DNA of 32,083 nucleotides, taken from assembly GCA_002457715.1 (NCBI GenBank), contig NTKN01000008.1:1-32083 (forward strand). The letters run 5' to 3'. The translations under genes and the position numbers were made by a program. This DNA comes from Cryomorphaceae bacterium MED-G14. GTDB lineage: Bacteria > Bacteroidota > Bacteroidia > Flavobacteriales > Flavobacteriaceae. Shown piece after piece: positions 12,036 through 20,281 of this stretch; position 1 is the stretch's first letter; the number at the start of each line of letters is the position of its first letter. Below the pieces are notes generated by a model that saw nothing but the letters and a program-made list of their open reading frames with translations, did no database searches and had not been told where the DNA came from.

Positions 12036-12314
12036 TTAAACTATTGCTAGAATATCACTTTCTCTCATTATTAAATAATCTTTGCCATCTAACTTCAATT
12101 CGGTACCTGAATATTTTCCATATAATACAGTTTCTCCAACCTTAAGTGTTATGGGATTTTCTTTAGTACCTGCACCGACAGCAACAACATTACCTTTTTG
12201 AGGTTTCTCTTTAGCTGTATCAGGGATAATTATGCCTGAAGCTGTTTTTGTTTCCGCTTCAAGAGGTTCAACTAGAACTCTATCAGCAAGTGGTTTAATT
12301 TTTAATTTACTCAT
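12036..12314 (-). CDS. groES: Co-chaperonin GroES (10 kDa)
   Basis: [44 protein letters not shown]...[10 protein letters not shown]. Confidence 0.98.
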   Translation of the reverse strand: MSKLKIKPLADRVLVEPLEAETKTASGIIIPDTAKEKPQKGNVVAVGAGTKENPITLKVGETVLYGKYSGTELKLDGKDYLIMRESDILAIV

Positions 12315-12341
12315 AATTAATATTAAATTTTTTAGATTAAA

Positions 12342-12357
12342 GTCATCAATCGTGCCA
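12342..12357 (-). promoter_or_regulatory. Candidate sigma-54 -24/-12 promoter for groESL
   Basis: Minus strand TGGCACGATTGATGAC against consensus TGGCACGNNNNTTGCW: -24 half perfect, 12-nt GG-to-G spacing correct, -12 GC is GA. Predicted +1 about 18 nt before the groES ATG. Confidence 0.45.
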
Positions 12358-12389
12358 AATCAAAATATATGACATGATGGCATTATATA

Positions 12390-12725
12390 TTACTCAGAAT
12401 CTGACGGAGTTTCATTATTCTCAAGAATTTCTTCTATTTCAAAATCACTTTCGTTATTTAATAATTCAGACTCAGATCCTTGATTTCCAGAATTTAATGT
12501 GATGTTTGAAAACAAAATTAAAATAAGAAGGGCTACTGCAAGAAACCAGGTGCTTTTATCTAGAAAATCTGAAGTTTGTTTAACTCCACCAAGCTGTTGG
12601 GAGTCACCACCTCCAAAGCTAGATGATAAACCTCCACCTTTTGGATTCTGAACCATAATTACTAGAATCAGTAGAAATGATAGAAAAATTATTGAAAATA
12701 ATATAATTGTAAATATGCTATTCAT
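12390..12725 (-). CDS. secG: Preprotein translocase subunit SecG
   Basis: Two TM segments, VMVQNPKGGGLSSSFGGG core motif, acidic C-terminal tail. Confidence 0.93.
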   Translation of the reverse strand: MNSIFTIILFSIIFLSFLLILVIMVQNPKGGGLSSSFGGGDSQQLGGVKQTSDFLDKSTWFLAVALLILILFSNITLNSGNQGSESELLNNESDFEIEEILENNETPSDSE

Positions 12726-13323
12726 TCTTCAACTTATTTTTAATAAATTTTATTTGGTCTGCAAATAAACTGATTTTTTCTGGATATTTCAAACTTAAAA
12801 TTTTATATGCTTTTAATGCTTCTTTGAGCTTATTTTGTTTTACATACATTTTAGCTAGAGTTTCTGTCATGTAATCTTCCTTATTGATTTTGAACTTAAT
12901 ATTTTTTCTTTTGTAGTTAAATTCATCAATTATTTCAAGATCAACATTAAAACTTTTTCTAAACTGTAATGTTTCCGTATCCTTTGTTTTTGATAGCCAT
13001 TGTAAAAATGATAAATTATTTTTATGTACATCTTTATTCAAATCATTTATGATTTCTTTTGAGCTTTTTTCATTCAATAAAATCTCATTTTTTAAAATTT
13101 TAAACAAATGAACTCTGTCTAAAAATCTTAAAGAGAATTTTTTTAAATTTTTTTCATAAATAATTGAATTATGATTTTTTGCAATTACTAAATTTATTAT
13201 GTGTGCTGGATTAAAGAAGGGATAATCCTCAGAAATTTTAAAAAAAAATTTATGATCTTTTTTCTTAATTTCGGATGGTTTTTTTAGTCCATTAAAAAAT
13301 AACTTGTTGTCATTATTTACCAT
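12718..13323 (-). CDS. Uncharacterised TPR-like protein between lptE and secG
   Basis: C-terminal TPR-like TETLAKMYVKQNKLKEALKAYKILSLKYPEKISLFADQIKFIK; N-terminal ~150 aa match no family I recognise; overlaps both neighbours. Confidence 0.7.
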   Translation of the reverse strand: MVNNDNKLFFNGLKKPSEIKKKDHKFFFKISEDYPFFNPAHIINLVIAKNHNSIIYEKNLKKFSLRFLDRVHLFKILKNEILLNEKSSKEIINDLNKDVHKNNLSFLQWLSKTKDTETLQFRKSFNVDLEIIDEFNYKRKNIKFKINKEDYMTETLAKMYVKQNKLKEALKAYKILSLKYPEKISLFADQIKFIKNKLKNE

Positions 13324-13838
13324 TTTGCTAACGATGCATTAAATATGTCTTGTGTCAATCTTTCAAAAATTATTTCATGAGCTTCGCTCTTAACAGAAAC
13401 AAGTTGTTGTTCAGCTGGATAGTCAAAAAAAAAGGAAAATCTTCTTTCAAAACTGTCTTCCTCTTTTTTAAAGTTTGTGTAAATTACATTAACACTAATT
13501 GTTAATCTATTTTGAGCTGCATTTAAGTCTGCCGTACTTGTCATTGGACTTACTCTATATTCAATTATTTCTCCCTCATAAAGAAGGTCTCCATTGCTTT
13601 GGATTAATTGTAGATTTGTTTGATTTTCTAAAATATTTTGAAGAGCTATTGTAAAATCTCTATCTAGTCCTGGTTCATATATTGAACCAACATTATTACC
13701 AGAATTATTACTAAATAAATTAACTTGAAATGTTTCTGTACCTTCTGGAATTGAAGCACCTGTGAATGAATAATTTCCACATGAGTTAATTGCTATTATG
13801 ATTATGAAAATAAATATTTTATTAAAGCTTGATATCAT
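13317..13838 (-). CDS. lptE: LptE-like LPS-assembly lipoprotein
   Basis: Lipobox-like INSCGNYSFTGASIPEGTETFQVNLF..., typical Bacteroidetes LptE start; genomic position between a sigma-54 activator and the TPR protein/secG. Confidence 0.82.
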   Translation of the reverse strand: MISSFNKIFIFIIIIAINSCGNYSFTGASIPEGTETFQVNLFSNNSGNNVGSIYEPGLDRDFTIALQNILENQTNLQLIQSNGDLLYEGEIIEYRVSPMTSTADLNAAQNRLTISVNVIYTNFKKEEDSFERRFSFFFDYPAEQQLVSVKSEAHEIIFERLTQDIFNASLAKW

Positions 13839-15066
13839 AATGTTTTATCTTTCTGTATAATGTTCTTTCTGAAATACCAAGCTCATTTGCCGCTGCTTTT
13901 CTTCTTCCATTATTTCTTTCCAATGATTTCATTATTAATTCTAATTCTTTATCTTGAATTGATAATGTTTCTTCTTCATGAATTTCTTCAGCAAAATCAT
14001 ACTTATCATTAATTGTATTTATGTTTTTTGAGCTTTCAAATTGTATTAAGTTATTTTCAGGTTGAGATTCTTCGACTATTTTTTCTGAATATTTTTTTTG
14101 TTTACTCTCAAAATTTGAAATGTTAAAATCAGGATTTTCATCTTTAATTTTTCCAATAACTTTTTTAAGTTCATTTAAGTCATTCTTCATGTCAAAGAGA
14201 ATTTTGTAAAGTATTTCTCTTTCGTTTGAAAATTCACTGTTGTGAGTTTCCTGATCAATCAGTGCTGGTAAATTACTTAAAGGATTTGGTAAATAACTGG
14301 AAAGTAGTTGTGAAGTAATAGCTCTTTCTTGTTCGAGAACTGAAAGTTGTTCAGTGATATTTTTTAATTGTCTAATATTACCATTCCATCTGTAATTTTT
14401 TAATAAAATTTGTGCTTCATTTTCGAGTCTTACGGTTGGCATATTATATTTTTTTGCGAATTCAGATGCAAATTTTCTAAATAATAAAACAATATCGTTT
14501 TTTCTCTTTCTTAGTGGGGGTACTTTAATTTCAACAGTGCTAAGTCTGTAATACAAATCCTCTCTAAATTTATTTTTTTTGATAGCGGAATCCATATTTA
14601 AATTTGTAGCAGCAACAATTCTAACATTTGTTTTTTGAACCTTTGAGGACCCTACTTTTAAAAATTCTCCATTTTCTAAAACCCTTAGTAATCTCACTTG
14701 GGTTGTTAATGGGAGTTCGCCAACTTCATCTAAAAAAATTGTTCCGCCATCAGCAACTTCAAAATATCCAGATCTTGTTGATGTTGCACCTGTAAATGCC
14801 CCTTTTTCATGTCCAAACAACTCTGAGTCAATTGTACCTTCTGGAATGGCACCACAATTCACTGCAATAAATTTATTATGTTTTCTGTGAGATAGTTGAT
14901 GAATAATTTTAGGAAAAATTTCTTTACCAACTCCACTTTCACCAGTAATTAACACAGAAATATCAGTTGGTGAAACTCTAATTGCTTTTTCAATGGCTCT
15001 ATCTAATCCAGGATCAATTCCAACTATTTCAAATCTTTGTTTTATATTTTGGATGTTTGAATTCAT
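13822..15066 (-). CDS. Sigma-54-dependent transcriptional activator (AAA+, Fis HTH), no N-terminal sensory domain
   Basis: Walker A GESGVGKE, GAFTGA loop (EKGAFTGAT), Walker B GGTIFLDEVGELP, C-terminal HTH GRRKAAANELGISERTLYRKI. Confidence 0.95.
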   Translation of the reverse strand: MNSNIQNIKQRFEIVGIDPGLDRAIEKAIRVSPTDISVLITGESGVGKEIFPKIIHQLSHRKHNKFIAVNCGAIPEGTIDSELFGHEKGAFTGATSTRSGYFEVADGGTIFLDEVGELPLTTQVRLLRVLENGEFLKVGSSKVQKTNVRIVAATNLNMDSAIKKNKFREDLYYRLSTVEIKVPPLRKRKNDIVLLFRKFASEFAKKYNMPTVRLENEAQILLKNYRWNGNIRQLKNITEQLSVLEQERAITSQLLSSYLPNPLSNLPALIDQETHNSEFSNEREILYKILFDMKNDLNELKKVIGKIKDENPDFNISNFESKQKKYSEKIVEESQPENNLIQFESSKNINTINDKYDFAEEIHEEETLSIQDKELELIMKSLERNNGRRKAAANELGISERTLYRKIKHYDIKL

Positions 15067-16484
15067 TTAATTTTATTAATAACTGAACCAATTAATGTTG
15101 TGTAAGTAGATTTATTAATTAAAACCTCTACAAAATCTCCAGGACTATAATTTTCTTTAGGAAAAACAACCATAAAATTCTGTTCATTTCTTCCTGCCCA
15201 AAAACTAGTAGATTTTTTCGATTCCTTCTCTATTAAAACCTCAGTTTTCTTTCCGATAAATTTAGATAGATTTTCAGAACTATGCCTAAATTGCAAGTCA
15301 ATGATTTCTGATAATCTACTTTGTTTTACTTTTTCTGGAACATTGTCATCTAGCTTTCTGGCTGCAAGTGTCCCAGGTCTTTCAGAATATTTGAACATAA
15401 AACCAAAATCATATTTGACTTTATTCATTAAACTTAATGTTTGAGAATGATCAATTTCAGTTTCATTAGGAAATCCAGTTATTATGTCGTGAGATATCCC
15501 ACAGTTTGGTAGTATTTTTTTAATTTGTTTAATAAGCTCCAAATACTCCTCAATCGAGTGTTGTCTATTCATTGCTTTTAAAATATTATTGCTTCCAGAT
15601 TGAACAGGTAGATGAATGTGGTTACATATATTTTTATGATTCTTCATTGTTTTTAAAACTTCAACATCCATATCTTGGGGGTTTGAAGTTGTAAACCTTA
15701 TTCTGAAATTAGGATAACATTTAGCAACTAAATCAAGAAGTTTTGCAAAATTAATACATGTTTTTTTTTGAATTTCACTTGCGTTTTTAAAATCTTTTTT
15801 TAGACCACCACCATACCATAAATAGCTATCAACATTTTGTCCAAGTAAAGTAATTTCCTTAAATCCATTTAACTTTAATTCATTTATTTCAGATAAAATA
15901 CTTTTAGGGTCTCTACTTCTTTCTCTCCCTCTTGTAAAAGGTACAACACAAAACGTACACATATTATCACATCCCCTAGTTATTGAAACAAAAGCAGATA
16001 TACCATTTGAATTTAGCCTTTGAGGTCTAATATCTGCATAAGTTTCCTCTTTAGACAATATGACATTAACTGCATCTCTACCAGAATTAATTTCTTTTAG
16101 CAAATTTGGTATGTCACGATATGCATCGGGGCCTACTACCAAGTCAACTATTTTTTCTTCATTTAAGAATTTTTCTTTCAACCTTTCAGCCATACAACCT
16201 AATACACCAACTTTAATATCCAATTTTTTTTTCTTGAGATAATTAATACTTGATAATTTTTTTCGAATTGTTTGCTCAGCTTTTTCTCTAATCGAGCATG
16301 TATTTAGAAGAATTAAATCTGAATGCTTAATATCTGCACAATGTTCATATCCAATATTTTCTAAAATTGATGCTACAACTTCCGAATCAGCAAAATTCAT
16401 TTGACATCCATATGAAATAATATGATATTTACGTTTATATATTTTGGTGCTATTTCTTTTTACAACTTCAGAATCAACCAACAT
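15063..16484 (-). CDS. miaB: tRNA-2-methylthio-N6-dimethylallyladenosine synthase MiaB
   Basis: N-terminal SYGCQMNFADSE, radical SAM cluster RGCDNMCTFCVVPFTRGRERSR, C-terminal TRAM-like region. Confidence 0.96.
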   Translation of the reverse strand: MLVDSEVVKRNSTKIYKRKYHIISYGCQMNFADSEVVASILENIGYEHCADIKHSDLILLNTCSIREKAEQTIRKKLSSINYLKKKKLDIKVGVLGCMAERLKEKFLNEEKIVDLVVGPDAYRDIPNLLKEINSGRDAVNVILSKEETYADIRPQRLNSNGISAFVSITRGCDNMCTFCVVPFTRGRERSRDPKSILSEINELKLNGFKEITLLGQNVDSYLWYGGGLKKDFKNASEIQKKTCINFAKLLDLVAKCYPNFRIRFTTSNPQDMDVEVLKTMKNHKNICNHIHLPVQSGSNNILKAMNRQHSIEEYLELIKQIKKILPNCGISHDIITGFPNETEIDHSQTLSLMNKVKYDFGFMFKYSERPGTLAARKLDDNVPEKVKQSRLSEIIDLQFRHSSENLSKFIGKKTEVLIEKESKKSTSFWAGRNEQNFMVVFPKENYSPGDFVEVLINKSTYTTLIGSVINKIK

Positions 16485-16506
16485 ACTTAATTTATTACAA
16501 CTAATG

Positions 16507-16514
16507 CAAATATA
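16507..16514 (-). promoter_or_regulatory. Candidate Bacteroidetes -7 element for miaB
   Basis: Minus strand TATATTTG matches TAnnTTTG, about 23 nt upstream of the miaB start; no well-spaced -33 TTTG seen. Confidence 0.35.
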
Positions 16515-16647
16515 AAAAAACTGTCAAATTGTCGTGTTTTACAATGAGTCAATTTATTACTTTTTACATTAGTGGAATGAAAATTGATAATTATTTGTAT
16601 AAAAATTAAGTTATTTAGCATAAAAACCTTGATTTTAAAAAAACATA

Positions 16648-16655
16648 TATTTTTG
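16648..16655 (+). promoter_or_regulatory. Candidate Bacteroidetes -7 element for topA
   Basis: TATTTTTG matches TAnnTTTG, 18 nt before the topA ATG; CTTG at 16628-16631 is a possible -33 element. Confidence 0.45.
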
Positions 16656-16673
16656 TGAACCTAAACTTTATTT

Positions 16674-19112
16674 ATGTCTAAAAATCTTGTAATTGTAGAA
16701 TCACCTGCTAAAGCTAAAACAATTGAAAAATTTCTAGGCAATGATTTCAAGGTTGTTTCTAGTAATGGTCATATCTCAGATTTACCCTCAAATGAGTTAG
16801 GTATTAATGTCGACGAAAACTATGCCCCTAAATACATTGTATCAAAAGATAAAAAAGATATTGTTAAAAAATTAAAAAGTGAAGTTAAAAAAGTAGAAAC
16901 TGTTTGGCTGGCAAGTGATGAAGATAGAGAAGGAGAGGCTATTGCTTGGCACCTACAAGAATCATTAAAATTAGATGAGAGTAATACTAAACGAATCGTC
17001 TTTAGAGAAATTACTGAAGATGCAATTAAAAAAGCTATAACGCGCCCGAGGAAAATTGATAAATCTTTAGTTGATGCTCAGCAAGCAAGAAGAATTTTAG
17101 ACAGGTTGGTGGGATATAAAATATCTCCCATCCTATGGCGAAAAGTAAAGGGTGGATTATCAGCTGGTCGAGTTCAATCTGTAGCTCTTAGATTGATTGC
17201 AGATCGCGAAAAAGAGATAAATCTTTTTAAATCTGATGAAACATTTAAAATATCTGGATTATTTTCTACATCTGAAAACAAACTTTTTAAAGCTAAAATT
17301 CAGAAAAACCTTAGTTATGATAAACATTTTAAATCATTTTTAAATAATTTTATTAATTCAGTATTTTCAATCCAATCAGTAACAAAAAAACCTACAGAAA
17401 AAAAGCCCACACCACCATTTACAACATCAACTTTGCAACAGGAAGCTTCTAGGAAATTAGGATTTTCAGTCTCAAGAACAATGTCTGCAGCACAAAAACT
17501 TTACGAACAAGGTTACATTACATACATGCGAACCGACAGTGTCAATTTATCAGACCAAGCAATTAGTTCAATAAAAAAAACAGTTGTTAAAAATTTTGGT
17601 GAAAAGTATTTTACCCAAAGAAATTATAAGAATAAAAATAAAGGTGCACAAGAAGCACATGAAGCAGTCAGACCTACAAATTTTTCAGTAGACAATTTAG
17701 TTGTAGATTATGATCAAGCAAAGCTATATAGCCTTATATGGAAAAGGACTGTATCCTCTCAAATGTCAAATGCTAAACTCGATAAAACAATAATAAAAAT
17801 TAAATCTTCAAAACATCATGAGTTATTTCATGCTGATGGTGAAGTTGTTAAATTTGATGGTTTTTTAAAATTATATATTGAGTCTAAGGATAATGTTTCT
17901 GATGAAGATGAAAATGAGTTATTGCCTGATTTGAAACAGGGTGAAATTATTACAAAAAATAAAATTATAGCTACCCAATACTTTTCAAAACCACCATTCA
18001 GATTTTCTGAGGCTACACTTGTAAAAAAACTTGAAGAACTTGGAATTGGAAGGCCATCTACTTATGCTCCAACCATATCAACTATAATCAATAGAAAATA
18101 TGTTTACAAAGGTGACTCGGCAGGTTCTTCTAGGGACTTAATACAATTTATAATAAAAGAAAGTCTCGAAGAATTAACTATTAAAGAAAATTTTGGATCA
18201 AACAAAGGAAAATTAGTTCCAAGTGAAGTAGGTCAACTAGTGAATGATTTTTTAACAAATAACTTTAGTAATATTATTGATTACAATTTTACTGCTTCAG
18301 TAGAAGATGATTTTGATTCAATTGCTAATGGTGAGAAGGATTGGCAATCTATAATTGATAGTTTTTATAATCCTTTTAACACAAAAGTTGATGATGTAAG
18401 TAAAAATGCCAAAAGAGAAACAGGTGAAAGAATTTTAGGTGAAGATCCAAAAACAGGAAGACAATTAAGTGTTAAGCTAGGCAAGTTTGGTCCAATAGCA
18501 CAAATTGGTAAAAATGATGATGAAGAAAAACCAATATTTGCTAGTCTCCTTCCTGAACAACAAATAGGTAAAATTAAATTTGAAGAAGCTATTAAATTAT
18601 TTGATTTACCAATTTATTTAGGTGATTATGAATCAGATAAGGTTGAAGCTAATATCGGGAGATATGGTCCATATGTAAAGTATGGAAAAAAATTTATTTC
18701 AATCCCGGACGGCAGATCACCTTTCGATATCAGCTATGACCAAGCAGTTGAATTAATCAAACAAAAAAATGAAAGCGATAAACCAATCTTTATATATAAA
18801 GAATTGGGTGTTACTAAAGGTAAGGGTCGTTTTGGTCCATTTATTAAGTGGAATAATATGTTTATTAATGTTAATAAGAAATATGATTTTGACAATCTAA
18901 CTGAATCAGACTATATCGAGCTCATTGAGGATAAGATTAAAAAAGAGAAAGAAAAAGTTATTAAAAAATGGCCGGACCTAAATATTTCAGTTGAAAAAGG
19001 TAGATGGGGTAAAGTGTTTGCAATTAAAGGGAGAAAAAAAGTTCAAATTCCTAAGACAATTGATCCTCAAAGTCTTAGTCTTGACGATGTAAAAATTTTT
19101 TTAAAAAAATAG
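16674..19112 (+). CDS. topA: DNA topoisomerase I
   Basis: KNLVIVESPAKAKTIEKFLG, WLASDEDREGEAIAWHL, YITYMRTDSVNLS catalytic region, C-terminal repeats NIGRYGPYVKYGKKF and GRFGPFIKW. Confidence 0.98.
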   Translation: MSKNLVIVESPAKAKTIEKFLGNDFKVVSSNGHISDLPSNELGINVDENYAPKYIVSKDKKDIVKKLKSEVKKVETVWLASDEDREGEAIAWHLQESLKLDESNTKRIVFREITEDAIKKAITRPRKIDKSLVDAQQARRILDRLVGYKISPILWRKVKGGLSAGRVQSVALRLIADREKEINLFKSDETFKISGLFSTSENKLFKAKIQKNLSYDKHFKSFLNNFINSVFSIQSVTKKPTEKKPTPPFTTSTLQQEASRKLGFSVSRTMSAAQKLYEQGYITYMRTDSVNLSDQAISSIKKTVVKNFGEKYFTQRNYKNKNKGAQEAHEAVRPTNFSVDNLVVDYDQAKLYSLIWKRTVSSQMSNAKLDKTIIKIKSSKHHELFHADGEVVKFDGFLKLYIESKDNVSDEDENELLPDLKQGEIITKNKIIATQYFSKPPFRFSEATLVKKLEELGIGRPSTYAPTISTIINRKYVYKGDSAGSSRDLIQFIIKESLEELTIKENFGSNKGKLVPSEVGQLVNDFLTNNFSNIIDYNFTASVEDDFDSIANGEKDWQSIIDSFYNPFNTKVDDVSKNAKRETGERILGEDPKTGRQLSVKLGKFGPIAQIGKNDDEEKPIFASLLPEQQIGKIKFEEAIKLFDLPIYLGDYESDKVEANIGRYGPYVKYGKKFISIPDGRSPFDISYDQAVELIKQKNESDKPIFIYKELGVTKGKGRFGPFIKWNNMFINVNKKYDFDNLTESDYIELIEDKIKKEKEKVIKKWPDLNISVEKGRWGKVFAIKGRKKVQIPKTIDPQSLSLDDVKIFLKK

Positions 19113-19118
19113 TTTAGT

Positions 19119-20228
19119 TTGTTAGATCAATACTTTACAGAACCCAGTCAAAAAATTTTAGAATTTAGAAATACAGTTGAAACCTCAACAATAGGTAGAA
19201 ACATAAAAATTTTTGGAATTGATAATTTTGAAATTAATAAAGATTATTCTGTTGCGATATTTTCATTAAATGGAGATCAAGAATCAGAAAAGTTTAGAGA
19301 GTTATTTTATTCTTTTAGCTATAGTAGTTGGAAAATTAAAATTATTGATTTTGGAATACTTAAACGCGGATACTCAGAAACTGACACCAAGTTTGCAATA
19401 GAGGAAATAATTGACAGACTATCATCATTTGGAATATTAGTTATTTGTGTTGGAGGTAATTCAGCTTTAACTAATACTGTTTGTGATGCATTAAAGGATA
19501 ATTTTGATTATTTAAACATTGTTTCAGTTGACAAGCTTATTGGTATTAACGATCATAAAAATTCTATCGACAATAATAATTATTTGTCTCATTTAATCAC
19601 GAATGACAATTCAAAACTTAATTTTTTTTGTAACATTGGATACTTACGACACTTAAATCAAATTGAAAAAATTGACCTTGTAAAAAAAATAAATTTTGAT
19701 TTATTTAGTTTAGGGGATTTAAGAAGTAATTTTGATGAAGTTGAACCTATATTAAGAGACGCGAATATATTAAATTTTAGTCTAGAAAGTCTCCAATCAA
19801 ATATTATTAATTTTAAATTAACATCCCCAAATGGTCTTTCCGCACACGAAGCATGCAAATTATCAAGATATGCAGGATTAAGTTCTAGTATGAAAGTTGT
19901 AATGTTTGGAAATGTGAAAAGTACATTAGAATGCAACTATATTTTATCAGAAATCGTTTGGTACACAATTGAAGGATATAATAACCGTCATATGGATGAT
20001 TTCTCAAAAGATCATGATTTTAATTACTATAACATCGAAGTGGATGGACATAACCTAAGATTTTATCAGAACAAGATTAGTAACCGTTGGTGGGTTGAGT
20101 ATGTTGATAAACTAATGGTATCTTATAAAAAAGACATAATTCCATGCTCAAAAAATGATTATAAATTAGCTCAGAGCTCCATAATTTCTGATAGAATAAT
20201 TAAAAGATTAAAGAACAAGATTATATGA
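19119..20228 (+). CDS. Arginase/formimidoylglutamase-fold protein with degenerate metal-binding motifs
   Basis: Overall arginase-family layout (ILVICVGGNSALTNTVCDAL, LNIVSVDKLIGIND, NFSLESLQSNIIN, EACKLSRYAGLSSSMKVVMFGN, IVWYTIEGYNNR). TTG start at 19119. Confidence 0.7.
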   Translation: MLDQYFTEPSQKILEFRNTVETSTIGRNIKIFGIDNFEINKDYSVAIFSLNGDQESEKFRELFYSFSYSSWKIKIIDFGILKRGYSETDTKFAIEEIIDRLSSFGILVICVGGNSALTNTVCDALKDNFDYLNIVSVDKLIGINDHKNSIDNNNYLSHLITNDNSKLNFFCNIGYLRHLNQIEKIDLVKKINFDLFSLGDLRSNFDEVEPILRDANILNFSLESLQSNIINFKLTSPNGLSAHEACKLSRYAGLSSSMKVVMFGNVKSTLECNYILSEIVWYTIEGYNNRHMDDFSKDHDFNYYNIEVDGHNLRFYQNKISNRWWVEYVDKLMVSYKKDIIPCSKNDYKLAQSSIISDRIIKRLKNKII

Positions 20229-20281
20229 AATTAAACCAAAAGTGTTATTTTAGGGTCCAACTTTTTATTATTAAAAGCAAT

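Noticed and set aside
20225-20281. ORF-track start of gldK at 20225 overlapping the arginase-like gene by 4 nt
   Set aside because: The lipoprotein signal peptide begins at ATG 20282; the upstream 19 residues look like read-through of the intergenic gap.
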